Source of the DNA: Planctomycetaceae bacterium
Lineage (GTDB): Bacteria > Planctomycetota > Planctomycetia > Planctomycetales > Planctomycetaceae
DNA: 64,000 nt
Assembly (NCBI GenBank): GCA_041398785.1
Contig: JAWKUA010000015.1
Coordinates: 124,001-188,000, forward strand
Direction of reading: 5' to 3'
In this document: piece after piece, positions 18,427 to 27,020 of the stretch
Layout of the letters: each line of letters starts with the position of its first letter
Numbering within the stretch: position 1 is the stretch's first letter
Notes under the pieces: generated by a model
What the model was told of the DNA's origin: nothing
Database searches by the model: none
The model's input: the letters and a program-made list of their open reading frames with translations, nothing else
Program-made: the position numbers and the translations under genes

Positions 18427-19902
18427 TTAGCGAACGGCATTCCGACCGGCCGCTTTTCTGGGCAGAATCAATCGAATCCGGGCTCCGCCGTGTGCTCCGG
18501 TCGTGGCGGAAATGTGTCCGCGGTGGGCTTCGATGATGCGTTTGACGATCGCCATTCCCAGCCCGGTGCCCTTCTGCTTGGTGGTAAAAAACGGTTCGAA
18601 CAGGCGGAGTGAAACGTCGTCGGTCAGGCCGCTTCCGCTGTCTTCGAAATCCAGACACACGGCGGGCTGGCCGTTTAGTTCCACGACTCGGCAGCGCACA
18701 TCAATGCGACCGTGTCCGGAACAGGCGAAAATGGCGTTTTCCAGAATGTTGCGAAACACCTGTTCCATCCGATGCACGTCAAATTCGCACACCGCGTGCG
18801 CGCATTCGTGCTCTTCGTGGAGTTCGATCTTGAAGTCACCGGTGGCGGTCTTCAGGTTGTGCCATTCCTTCTGCCAGACCGAATTCAGGTCGCATTCCCG
18901 ATACTCCAGTTGAATCGGCGCCGCGTAGCTTCGCACCTCTTCATAAAGCCGGTGCAGATCCTGCAGGGCCGTTTTGGTGCGCTGGGCCAGGTCAAGCTGT
19001 TCGGGCATGTCCTGAAGGTCAAGAGACAGCATGTCCAGGTGCGCCTGAGCGCGCTGCAGCGCGTTGCGGCTTTCGTGTGCCAGACCGGTGACCATCTGGC
19101 CGATGGCCGCCAGACGCTCCGACTGCAGCAGTTGCTGCTGGACCTGTTCGATGTCCGACAGGTCGCGGATGATGCCGGTGAAGTGCCGCTCGTCGTCCAG
19201 CGAAAACTTGCTGACCGACAGGTGGACAGGAAACTCCGAGCCGTCTTTTCGCCGAGCGACCACTTTTCGGCCGACGCCGATGATCTTCTCCTCGCCTGTC
19301 TGCAGGTACCTTTGAATGTACCCGTCATGTTCTGAACGGTACGGATCCGGCATCAGGACACTGACGTTCTGCCCGATCAATTCCTTCACGGTCAGGCCAA
19401 ACAGCCGCTCAACCGCCTTGTTGGCGGCCTGGATAACTCCCCGTTCGTCAATCGTTATGATGGCGTCGGCTGCGGTATCGAATACGGCTTGAGCCCGTTC
19501 GGCCAGCCGCAGGTGCTGCCGGACAAATCTGTCGATCGGAATCACGGCAACGGTTACTCGCCGATCATGCTCGTCGGCCGCGGAATCGGCGGACACCTGC
19601 AGCAGAGCCCACGTGGCGTCGCGGCGGCTGCGCCCGACTCGCACTTCGCATTCGAACGACTGACCGTGGACCAGACACAACTTCCACCGGTGCTGCAGCG
19701 AATCGCGGTCCGCAGCAACAACCTGATCAAACAGACTGTCGCCGACACGAAACACCGACTCATCCAGCATCTCGCCGGGCCGCAGTTCGCAGTCGGACGC
19801 GGGAAACTGCCCGCCAAATGCAAAGTCCCGGATTGTTCCGTCCGGGCTGCAGATGATCTCAGTGAATCTGATTTCGCGATGGACAGAAGTTTCAGTGCTC
19901 AT
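18427..19902 (-). CDS. PAS-domain sensor histidine kinase
   Basis: About 491 residues from ATG 19902. The N-terminus has a degenerate PAS-like stretch (about 10-125). A clear FixL/NtrB-like PAS follows (about 135-250: ADAIITIDERGVIQAANKAVERLFG, then EKIIGVGRKVVARRKDGSEFP). The HisKA helix has the phospho-acceptor His276 in GLAHESRN, and the ATPase domain has an N-box RNILENAIFAC and the G-box DSGSGLTDD...FFTTKQKGTGLGM. No transmembrane segment is seen, so it is probably a cytoplasmic sensor; no haem ligand can be assigned. It is paired with the NtrC-type regulator downstream. The start is uncertain, as upstream in-frame codons exist and no strong Shine-Dalgarno marks any. Confidence 0.92.
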   Translation of the reverse strand: MSTETSVHREIRFTEIICSPDGTIRDFAFGGQFPASDCELRPGEMLDESVFRVGDSLFDQVVAADRDSLQHRWKLCLVHGQSFECEVRVGRSRRDATWALLQVSADSAADEHDRRVTVAVIPIDRFVRQHLRLAERAQAVFDTAADAIITIDERGVIQAANKAVERLFGLTVKELIGQNVSVLMPDPYRSEHDGYIQRYLQTGEEKIIGVGRKVVARRKDGSEFPVHLSVSKFSLDDERHFTGIIRDLSDIEQVQQQLLQSERLAAIGQMVTGLAHESRNALQRAQAHLDMLSLDLQDMPEQLDLAQRTKTALQDLHRLYEEVRSYAAPIQLEYRECDLNSVWQKEWHNLKTATGDFKIELHEEHECAHAVCEFDVHRMEQVFRNILENAIFACSGHGRIDVRCRVVELNGQPAVCLDFEDSGSGLTDDVSLRLFEPFFTTKQKGTGLGMAIVKRIIEAHRGHISATTGAHGGARIRLILPRKAAGRNAVR

Positions 19903-20123
19903 GGTTATGGTTCTGTTACTCAACACCTGAACGTCGCCGGTTGCCGGCCGGAACTGCGGCCCGTGTGACAGCATCACCAGACGAAATGTGATCCGCAAGC
20001 CAGCGAGCCGGAAAGATTTTCCGACGATGTGTCAGAACCGGAGTTCGTTTCATCGACTTGAGTCCGCCGCCCGTAATTCCCGGCTGTCACTGTCCGCGGC
20101 AGCCAGGTTTTTCGGCCCGAACA

Positions 20124-20846
20124 TCAGCGTTCCGGCTGCAGCAGAGCTTTCATTTCCCGCACGGCACGTTCGAAGCCAACCATCACGGCATGACTGACGA
20201 TACTGTGGCCGATGTTCAATTCGTGCAGATTTGCGATGGATGCGATTCGCCGGACGTTGCGATACGTCAGGCCGTGTCCCATGTTTAGCTGCAGCCCATG
20301 CTCCACAGCGAACCTTCCGGCTTCCGCCAACTTGTGAAACTCAGCGTCGGCGTCGCGAGCGGAAGCGGCGTCAGCGTAGGTTCCGGTATGCAGTTCGACG
20401 GCGTCGGCTCCCAATTCGACGGCGGTTTCCACATGCATCACGCTGGGATCAATAAACAGACTGACGCAGATGCCCCGGTTCCGCAGTTCGAGGACGCATT
20501 CACGCACGCGATCCCGGTGCGTGATGACATCCAGGCCGCCTTCGGTGGTGATTTCTTCCCGCTTTTCCGGCACCAGCGTCGCCTGCGCGGGAACAACATC
20601 CAGGGCGAACCTGATGATTTCCGGTTCAACCGCCATTTCCAGGTTCATGGGGACTCGCAGCATCTCCTTCAGCACGCGAACGTCGCGATCCTGAATGTGG
20701 CGCCGGTCTTCCCTGAGATGCACGGTGATGCTGTCCGCCCCGCCGAGTTCCGCCAGAACGGCCGCGTGAACCGGGTCCGGCTCGATGGTTCTGCGAGCCT
20801 GCCGGACGGTCGCGACGTGATCGATGTTGACTCCAAGTAACGGCAT
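20124..20846 (-). CDS. pdxJ: Pyridoxine 5'-phosphate synthase
   Basis: 240 residues, typical family length. Condenses 1-deoxyxylulose 5-phosphate with 3-amino-2-oxopropyl phosphate to form pyridoxine 5'-phosphate, the last ring-forming step of DXP-dependent vitamin B6 synthesis. Diagnostic segments are LGVNIDHVATVRQAR at the N-terminus, ADSITVHLREDRRHIQDRDV, NLEMA, TLVPEKREEITTEGGLD, VSLFIDPS, ELHTG, and a C-terminal LNMGHGLTYRNV followed by HELNIGHSIVSHAV. No pdx neighbours are present. The gap to the ABC ATPase (20847-21109) is divergent and shows no clear promoter. Confidence 0.96.
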   Translation of the reverse strand: MPLLGVNIDHVATVRQARRTIEPDPVHAAVLAELGGADSITVHLREDRRHIQDRDVRVLKEMLRVPMNLEMAVEPEIIRFALDVVPAQATLVPEKREEITTEGGLDVITHRDRVRECVLELRNRGICVSLFIDPSVMHVETAVELGADAVELHTGTYADAASARDADAEFHKLAEAGRFAVEHGLQLNMGHGLTYRNVRRIASIANLHELNIGHSIVSHAVMVGFERAVREMKALLQPER

Positions 20847-21109
20847 GGAAAGGGCTTTCGTCGTGTGAGATCAGGCGGCGGCGGAGTCACGCGGTTGTGA
20901 TCCGGGGCGCCTCCACATTGGAATGTTGTTTGCTGGCCAGCTAAATTACCCAGCCTGCTGCCGAATCGGCAGAGAGTCGCTGCCTGAATTCGCACTTTTC
21001 CAACACTGACTCAGCGCCCGTCGTATGTTCGAATCCATGAATTCGACGGGGCGGTGGCAGTCGTGTCCGACCCAGTCCTTCCACTTTCAGCCAGTTTGAA
21101 ACAGCGCCG

Positions 21110-21850
21110 ATGAATTCCCCGTCTGAAGCCAAATCCGACGCGATGATTGAGGCGAAGGGTCTCAGCAAGTTTTACGGCGACTTTTCGGCCTGCCAGGACG
21201 TGACGTTTTCCGTTCCTCGCGGCCAGGTCTGTGCATTTCTGGGGCCGAACGGCGCGGGAAAAAGCACGACGATGAAAATGCTGGCGGGCTATCTGTCGCC
21301 CAGCCAGGGAGATGCTCGAATTGCCGGCTTCGACGTCGCCTCCGATCGAATCCGGGCCAGCGAGCACCTTGGGTACCTGCCCGAAAATGGTCCGCTGTAT
21401 TCCGAAATGACTCCGGAAGGGATGCTGAAATATATCGGCGAAGTCCGCGGGCTGTCGCGCAGCCAATTGTCCGGCCGCATGGCGTGGGTTGCCGAAAAAT
21501 GCTCACTGAGCGAAGTCTGGCGCAAGCCGATTTCCAAGCTGTCGCGCGGGTTTCGACAGCGAGTCGGTATGGCTCACGCGATGCTGCACGACCCCGACGT
21601 TTTGATTCTGGACGAACCGACCAGCGGACTGGACCCCAATCAGGTGCATGGTGTTCGCGACCTGATTACGGAACTGGCGAAGACCAAGACAATTCTGCTG
21701 TCGACACACATCCTGCAGGAAGTCAGAGCCGTCTGTGACCGCGTGATTCTGATCAACTCCGGCCGCATGGTCTTCGACGGTCCCACCAGCGACCTTGGAT
21801 CAAGCGAAGTCGAAATGGAAGAGAAGTTCAAATCACTGACGGCGGCCTGA
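21110..21850 (+). CDS. ABC transporter ATP-binding protein (GldA-like)
   Basis: 246 residues. Walker A GPNGAGKSTTMKM, a Q-loop region around YLPENGPLYSEMTPEG (the motif usual in GldA-type ATPases), signature LSRGFRQRVGMAHAM, Walker B VLILDEPTSGLDP and H-switch STHIL. The next gene encodes a fused GldF-GldG protein, so this is the motor of the same exporter-like complex. GldA/F/G homologues were named for Bacteroidetes gliding, but they are widespread in non-gliders, where the cargo is unknown. Start ATG 21110; an inner ATG 33 nt downstream is possible. Confidence 0.88.
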   Translation: MNSPSEAKSDAMIEAKGLSKFYGDFSACQDVTFSVPRGQVCAFLGPNGAGKSTTMKMLAGYLSPSQGDARIAGFDVASDRIRASEHLGYLPENGPLYSEMTPEGMLKYIGEVRGLSRSQLSGRMAWVAEKCSLSEVWRKPISKLSRGFRQRVGMAHAMLHDPDVLILDEPTSGLDPNQVHGVRDLITELAKTKTILLSTHILQEVRAVCDRVILINSGRMVFDGPTSDLGSSEVEMEEKFKSLTAA

Positions 21851-21862
21851 CGGGAGCGATTG

Positions 21863-21939
21863 GCGGTTAGCAGTTAGCTGTCACCCGAACGCGCCGCTAA
21901 TCGCCAGCCACTGTTTGTTAATCCCTGTTTACTGTTCCC
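21863..21939 (+). repeat. Degenerate heptanucleotide array between ABC ATPase and permease genes
   Basis: About eleven 7-nt units in register, beginning GCGGTTA, GCAGTTA, GCTGTCA and later TGTTTGT, TAATCCC, TGTTTAC, TGTTCCC. It is much more degenerate than the array at 11038. It also holds an imperfect inverted repeat (GGCGGTTAGC with GCTAATCGCC). It lies between two genes that should be co-transcribed. Confidence 0.45.
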
Positions 21940-21962
21940 CCAGCTCTGCCCAAGGACAAACC

Positions 21963-24719
21963 ATGATTCGCGGCAACGTGATTCTGGCCGTAACCAAACG
22001 GAACTTTCGAAGCTACTTTTCCGGCGTTCTCGGCTATCTGTTTGTCATCGTGTTCTGCGTCGTCTGCGCGCGGATTGCCTTTAACGAGCTGTTCTTCGCT
22101 GCCAATCAGGCAAATCTGGAGCAGTTGAATCAGTGGTTCCCGTACTTGCTGCTGACGCTGGTGCCCGCCATCACCATGACGTGCTGGGCTGAGGAAAAGA
22201 AACTCGGAACCGACGAACTGCTGTTCACGCTGCCTGCAACCGATACCGAAGTCCTGCTGGGCAAGTATCTCGCGGTGCTCAGCGTTTACACGGTGGCGGT
22301 GCTGTTCTCGATCGTCAACGTCATGATTCTGGAATGGCTGGGTGATCCGGACGGCCGGACTCTGGCGTCTACCTACTTCGGATACTGGCTGGCGGGAGCC
22401 GCGCTGCTGAGTATCGGGATGCTGGCTTCGGCACTGACGTCCAATGCCACCGTGGCGTTTGTTCTGGGAAGTGTGTTCTGCAGCGTTCCGGTCTTCATCG
22501 GACGCACGACGGACGCGCTGGAATGGTTCCTTCAGTTGTTTGGCATCAAATGGAACCTGTACCAGATGCAGACAGCTCTGGAGGCCGTCAGTGTGCCCGG
22601 CCAGCTGCGGGACTTCACTCTGGGCGTCGTGTCGCTTTCGGGAGTCTGCTATTTCGTCCTGCTGACGATCCTGATGCTGTACCTGAACCTGGTCGTGATC
22701 TCGAAACGCCGCTGGCACGCGTCACGAACGGTCACGATGGGCGGCCAGTTTGCCGTGCGGGCCATCTGCCTTGCCGTCACGTTCGTCAGTCTGCTGCTGG
22801 TGACGACGCTGTTTCCCGCGCGGGCCGATATGACGCTGGAACGGCTGTTTTCGCTGTCAGATTCGACGAAGGAAGCGCTGGATTCTCTGGACGCTAAGAA
22901 TCCGATCACGATTCAGGCATTCGTCAGTCCTGAAGTCCCCCGCGATTACAGCGAAACTCGCCGACGACTGCTGGGACTGCTGCACGAATACGACCTGCGC
23001 GGCGGTGGCGCGCTGGAAGTTCGCGTCGTCGACGTCGAACCCTACAGCAACGAAGCCGAAGAAGCCCGCGGCCTGGGCATCAATCCGGTTCGCATTCAGT
23101 ATCAGGAAGAAGGCCGGACCGAAGACAGCGATGTGTTCCTGGGAGCCGTCGTGCAGAGCACCACCGACAACGTGCTGATTCCGTTTTTCGGCAAAGGCCT
23201 GCCGATCGAATATGAACTGACCCGCTCGGTCCAGACCGTCGCTCAGGACAAGCGGCTGACGATCGGGGTGCTGCAGACCGATGCGGGAGTCATGGCGGAA
23301 CCTGACAGCGGCGGTCGCGACTGGGAAATCGTGGCGGAGCTGAAAAAACAGTACGACGTCAAGTTCGTCAATCCGCTGCGCCGGATCGTCGTGGATAAGC
23401 CGGAAGGCGAAGACGCGGACAGTGCAGCGGACGACGAAGACGACGCAGAAAAACCGCCGGCCGAAGGGTTCGATGTACTGCTGGCCGTGATGCCTTCGAC
23501 TCTGACTCAGCCGGAAATGGACAACTTCATGGAGTACGTCCAATCCGGAAAACCCGTTCTGATCTTTGACGACCCGTTCCCGACGTTCAACACGCAGTTG
23601 TGTCCGAAACTACCGAAGCCCAGCCCCGGCGGCATGTTCATGCAGCAGTCCCGCCCGGAACAAAAGGCGGACAACGGAGAACTGACGACGCTGATGAGAC
23701 TGCTGGATGTGAAATGGGACAGCGGTCAGATTGCATTCGATGCGTCGAACCCCTTCAGCGAACTGTCCTATCTTCCGCCCACCTTCCTGTTTGTTTCCAA
23801 CTCCGAAGAACGCGACCGTTCCTTCAATGAAGACAGTCCGATCACGTCACAGCTTCAGAATGTCGTGGAAATCTACGGAGGAACGCTGCAGGAACGTGAT
23901 CGAAAGAAGGACCAGGACTTCATCCCGTTACTGCTGACCAACGGAAAGACGTCCGGGCTGCTGGCCTGGGATGAGTACGTCGACATGCAGTTTAATTTCA
24001 TGTCCGGCGGACAGGTGGCAAGGCCCAAAGAAATCTCAAATTACGCCCGCTATGAAGATGACTTTGCCCATGTGCTGGCCGCCCACATCACGAATGACGG
24101 CGACGAAACTCCGCTGAATGTCGTCTTTTGCGGTGACGCCGACATGATCGGCGACCAGTTCTTCGTGCTGCGAAATCGTCAGTTCATCGACATCGAATTC
24201 GATAACGTGACCTTTGTCTTGAATGCCGTAGACGTTCTGGCGGGACATGAAGGTCTGATCGACCTGAGGTCCCGGCGAGCCGGACTGCGGACGCTGACCG
24301 AAGTCGAACGCCAGACTCGTGGCCTTCGCAATCAGCTCGCAAAGGAAGAAAAGGACGCCAACAATGCCATGGAAGATCGGCTGAAGGAAGCTCGCGAGGA
24401 ACTGGAAAAGGAAATTGAGGAACTGCAAGAGCGCACCGACCTGGACGCGCGGGCCAGAGACCAGTTGATTCGTCAGAAGGAAGAAAACCTGAACCGGCAA
24501 CTGGATCTGGATCGCGAAGAACTGGAAGCGGAGATGAACAACCGGGTTCGAAAGGTGGCCATCGACACGCGACAGAAGATCCGCCGGGTCGAAAGCCAGA
24601 TCGGCATCGTGGCGTACGTCCTTCCCGCCGTCCTGCCGCTGTGCTTTGGAATGCTGTTTCTGGGACTGAGAAACCTGGCCGAACAGCAGTCCATCACACC
24701 TGATCGAAGACGCCGGTAG
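21963..24719 (+). CDS. Fused GldF-GldG-type ABC transporter permease/auxiliary protein
   Basis: 918 residues from ATG 21963 with AAGGA just upstream. Residues 1 to about 255 are an ABC-2 permease with six or so hydrophobic segments and the EEKKLGTDELLFTLPATDTEVLLGK segment typical of GldF. A further membrane segment (about 265-290) starts a GldG-like periplasmic part (DUF7088/ABC_transp_aux type: LSDSTKEALDSLDAKNPITIQAFVSPEVPRDY..., LLAVMPSTLTQPEMDNFMEYVQSGKPVLIFDDPFP). A charged coiled coil (about 780-885) precedes a final membrane segment VAYVLPAVLPLCFGMLFLG. In Bacteroidetes the two parts are separate genes. It should pair with the ATPase upstream and the DUF4340 protein downstream. Confidence 0.85.
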   Translation: MIRGNVILAVTKRNFRSYFSGVLGYLFVIVFCVVCARIAFNELFFAANQANLEQLNQWFPYLLLTLVPAITMTCWAEEKKLGTDELLFTLPATDTEVLLGKYLAVLSVYTVAVLFSIVNVMILEWLGDPDGRTLASTYFGYWLAGAALLSIGMLASALTSNATVAFVLGSVFCSVPVFIGRTTDALEWFLQLFGIKWNLYQMQTALEAVSVPGQLRDFTLGVVSLSGVCYFVLLTILMLYLNLVVISKRRWHASRTVTMGGQFAVRAICLAVTFVSLLLVTTLFPARADMTLERLFSLSDSTKEALDSLDAKNPITIQAFVSPEVPRDYSETRRRLLGLLHEYDLRGGGALEVRVVDVEPYSNEAEEARGLGINPVRIQYQEEGRTEDSDVFLGAVVQSTTDNVLIPFFGKGLPIEYELTRSVQTVAQDKRLTIGVLQTDAGVMAEPDSGGRDWEIVAELKKQYDVKFVNPLRRIVVDKPEGEDADSAADDEDDAEKPPAEGFDVLLAVMPSTLTQPEMDNFMEYVQSGKPVLIFDDPFPTFNTQLCPKLPKPSPGGMFMQQSRPEQKADNGELTTLMRLLDVKWDSGQIAFDASNPFSELSYLPPTFLFVSNSEERDRSFNEDSPITSQLQNVVEIYGGTLQERDRKKDQDFIPLLLTNGKTSGLLAWDEYVDMQFNFMSGGQVARPKEISNYARYEDDFAHVLAAHITNDGDETPLNVVFCGDADMIGDQFFVLRNRQFIDIEFDNVTFVLNAVDVLAGHEGLIDLRSRRAGLRTLTEVERQTRGLRNQLAKEEKDANNAMEDRLKEAREELEKEIEELQERTDLDARARDQLIRQKEENLNRQLDLDREELEAEMNNRVRKVAIDTRQKIRRVESQIGIVAYVLPAVLPLCFGMLFLGLRNLAEQQSITPDRRRR

Positions 24720-24889
24720 CACCGGAAGGGCAACCATGTTTCATCGCCGACAGTGACGATCAGGTCGGTGTGACCAGCAGCGCCACAGCAAAACCTCAGG
24801 GCAGAATCGCCCCGCAGTATTCCAGGGCAGAGATTCCAGTCCATCACCACGATATCAGCCACGTCAACCACGCCAATACAGGTTGAGCC

Positions 24890-26902
24890 ATGAACGCCAC
24901 TACTCGAACTCTGATCTTCGTCGCCGTCGCCACCGTTTCCGCGCTGGTTGCGGGGTCGGCGTGGTACGGTTCCAAACCCGGTGACCTGGAAGGATTTTCC
25001 GAAGTCGGGGAAGCGATCTTTCCAAAGTTTGATGATCCGCTGAAGGCAACGGCACTGACCGTTACGGACTTTGAAAAATCGACGAACGAAGTTCAGCAGT
25101 TCGCCGTCAAACAGAATGACGACCAGTTGTGGGTGATTCCGTCGCACCATAACTATCCGGCCGAAGCGGATGAACGGCTGGCTCGCACGGCCGCGTCACT
25201 GATCGGAGTAAAGAAAGTCGCCGTGCAGAGCCGCAGCAAGGACGACTGGAAGAGCTTCGGAGTCGCCGCGCCGGACACTCAAACGGCAACCGCCGACGAG
25301 CGCGGCACCAGAATCACGCTGCGCGACGCAAGCGGCAACGCTCTGGTCGATCTGATTGTCGGCCAGAAAGTGCCGAACCGCGACGGCTACTACTACGTGC
25401 GTGAACCGGAAAAGTCGACGACGTACGTGGCAAAGCTGTCGATTGATTTGTCCGCGAAGTTCAGTGACTGGATTGAGCCGGACCTGCTGAAAGTCAATTC
25501 CGGTGATTTTGTGGAAATCACCGTCGACAAGTACTCCATCGATGAACAGCGAGGCGTAATCGTTCCCGGCGAAAAACTGGACTTCGCAAAGGAAGACCTG
25601 AAGTCCACGGGAAAATGGACCCTGTCGGACCTGCAGCCGGATGAAGAACTCGTTTTGTCACCGATAACCGCGATCGCAAACAACCTGGACCAGTTGAAGA
25701 TCGTCGGCGTCCGCCCGAAACCTGAAGGACTCAGCGACGACATGCGCGTCAATCCCGTGCTGCGTCAGATGCTGGAAGCCGAAATGCAGCGGCAGGGATT
25801 CTTTATCGCCGCGGATCGCCAGGGCAATGAAAGGCTGTATTCCAATGAAGGGGAACTCATCGCCGGAGTTTCGTCGGGTGTCCAATACACGCTGTACTTC
25901 GGCGAAATTGCCCGAGGCAGCGGCAAGGACATCGAAATCGGATTGACCGCCGAAACCGATGCAGAGGAAAAGTCAGCCGACTCCAAAGAAGAGAACAGCG
26001 CCGAAGACCCTTCCGCAGATGATGCAACCGCCGGTGCCGACAGTGATGATGAATCCGGCCCGCGCCGATATCTGCTGATCAAAGCCGAATTCAACGAAAA
26101 ACTGCTCGGCGAAAAGCCACAGGCTCCCGTGATGCCCGACCGGCCGGCGATCCTGGATGAACCGGCCGGGGACGCTCCGTCCGACGCCGACGCAGAACCG
26201 GCAGCCGATGCGCCGCGCGAGACCGGAGACGCTCCCGGCAATGATGCCGACGCAGAAGACGAAGCGACCGAAAATTCCGGCGACGACGTTCCGGAGTCGG
26301 CAACGCAGGACGACGCCTGCAACCCGTTCACCGATCCACAGGACGACGAGACTCAGCAGGAAGCGGCCGAAGATGCGAAGGACGAAGCGGCCGACGCACC
26401 GGCCGGTGATGATACGGATTCGCCGGACACAGCCGCTGACGAACCCGACTCCACCGACGAAACTCAACCGTCGGCAGACGATGAAAAATCGCCCGAAAGT
26501 GACGAGCAACCCGAGGGCGACGATCCCGCGCCGACGACTCAGGACGACGCTCAGCCGTCCACCGAAACGACTCCCGATCCGGTACCGTCAGCAGACGAAC
26601 AGCCTGCGGCACCGGATGCCGAACCCGCTGTCGCTGCGCCTGTAGTCGACCCGAAGCAGGCCGCCCAGGAAGCCTATGACAAGGCGATGGCCGAATATCA
26701 GGGCGCTCAGGCCGCCTATGAACGGGATCTGAAATCGTTCGAAAAGAAGATCGAAGACGGTAAGAAGAAAGCCGACGAGCTGTCCCGGCGATTCTCCGGC
26801 TGGTATTACGTGATCACCGCCGACAGCTTCGAAAAGTTCCGCGTCACGCGCACGGATGTCGTCAGCAAAAAGGTCGCGGAAGAAGCGAAGGACGGGGAGT
26901 GA
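24890..26902 (+). CDS. DUF4340 domain protein with long acidic low-complexity region
   Basis: 670 residues with an N-terminal membrane anchor (LIFVAVATVSALVAGSAWYG). Residues about 60-340 carry DUF4340-like sequence (LWVIPSHHNYPAEADERLARTAASLIGVKK, DLIVGQKVPNRDGYYYVR, FSDWIEPDLLKV). From about 350 to 605 it is dominated by Asp, Glu, Ala and Pro, then a Lys/Glu-rich helical stretch and a terminal GWYYVITADSFEKFRVTR that looks like the end of the DUF4340 fold. So the acidic stretch seems to be inserted in the domain. DUF4340 proteins regularly accompany GldG-type genes; this is the third member of that set. The 170 nt upstream show nothing clear. Confidence 0.8.
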   Translation: MNATTRTLIFVAVATVSALVAGSAWYGSKPGDLEGFSEVGEAIFPKFDDPLKATALTVTDFEKSTNEVQQFAVKQNDDQLWVIPSHHNYPAEADERLARTAASLIGVKKVAVQSRSKDDWKSFGVAAPDTQTATADERGTRITLRDASGNALVDLIVGQKVPNRDGYYYVREPEKSTTYVAKLSIDLSAKFSDWIEPDLLKVNSGDFVEITVDKYSIDEQRGVIVPGEKLDFAKEDLKSTGKWTLSDLQPDEELVLSPITAIANNLDQLKIVGVRPKPEGLSDDMRVNPVLRQMLEAEMQRQGFFIAADRQGNERLYSNEGELIAGVSSGVQYTLYFGEIARGSGKDIEIGLTAETDAEEKSADSKEENSAEDPSADDATAGADSDDESGPRRYLLIKAEFNEKLLGEKPQAPVMPDRPAILDEPAGDAPSDADAEPAADAPRETGDAPGNDADAEDEATENSGDDVPESATQDDACNPFTDPQDDETQQEAAEDAKDEAADAPAGDDTDSPDTAADEPDSTDETQPSADDEKSPESDEQPEGDDPAPTTQDDAQPSTETTPDPVPSADEQPAAPDAEPAVAAPVVDPKQAAQEAYDKAMAEYQGAQAAYERDLKSFEKKIEDGKKKADELSRRFSGWYYVITADSFEKFRVTRTDVVSKKVAEEAKDGE

Positions 26903-26907
26903 AGGAG

Positions 26908-27012
26908 AGATCTCAAACTGCAGATTTCAGATTTCAAATCTCAAGTCGCAACTCTGCGGACTAACGTCGCGCAGCTCGCCTGGACGCCGAACACTGAACG
27001 TCGAACACTGAA
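26908..27012 (+). repeat. Heptanucleotide repeat array before pheT
   Basis: Fifteen 7-nt units in register fill the gap between the DUF4340 gene and pheT. Early units are AGATCTC, AGATTTC twice and AAATCTC. The last four alternate CGCCGAA, CACTGAA, CGTCGAA, CACTGAA and end 8 nt before the pheT ATG. It is the same family as the array before the helicase gene, but more degenerate in the middle. Confidence 0.7.
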
Positions 27013-27020
27013 ACTATCCC

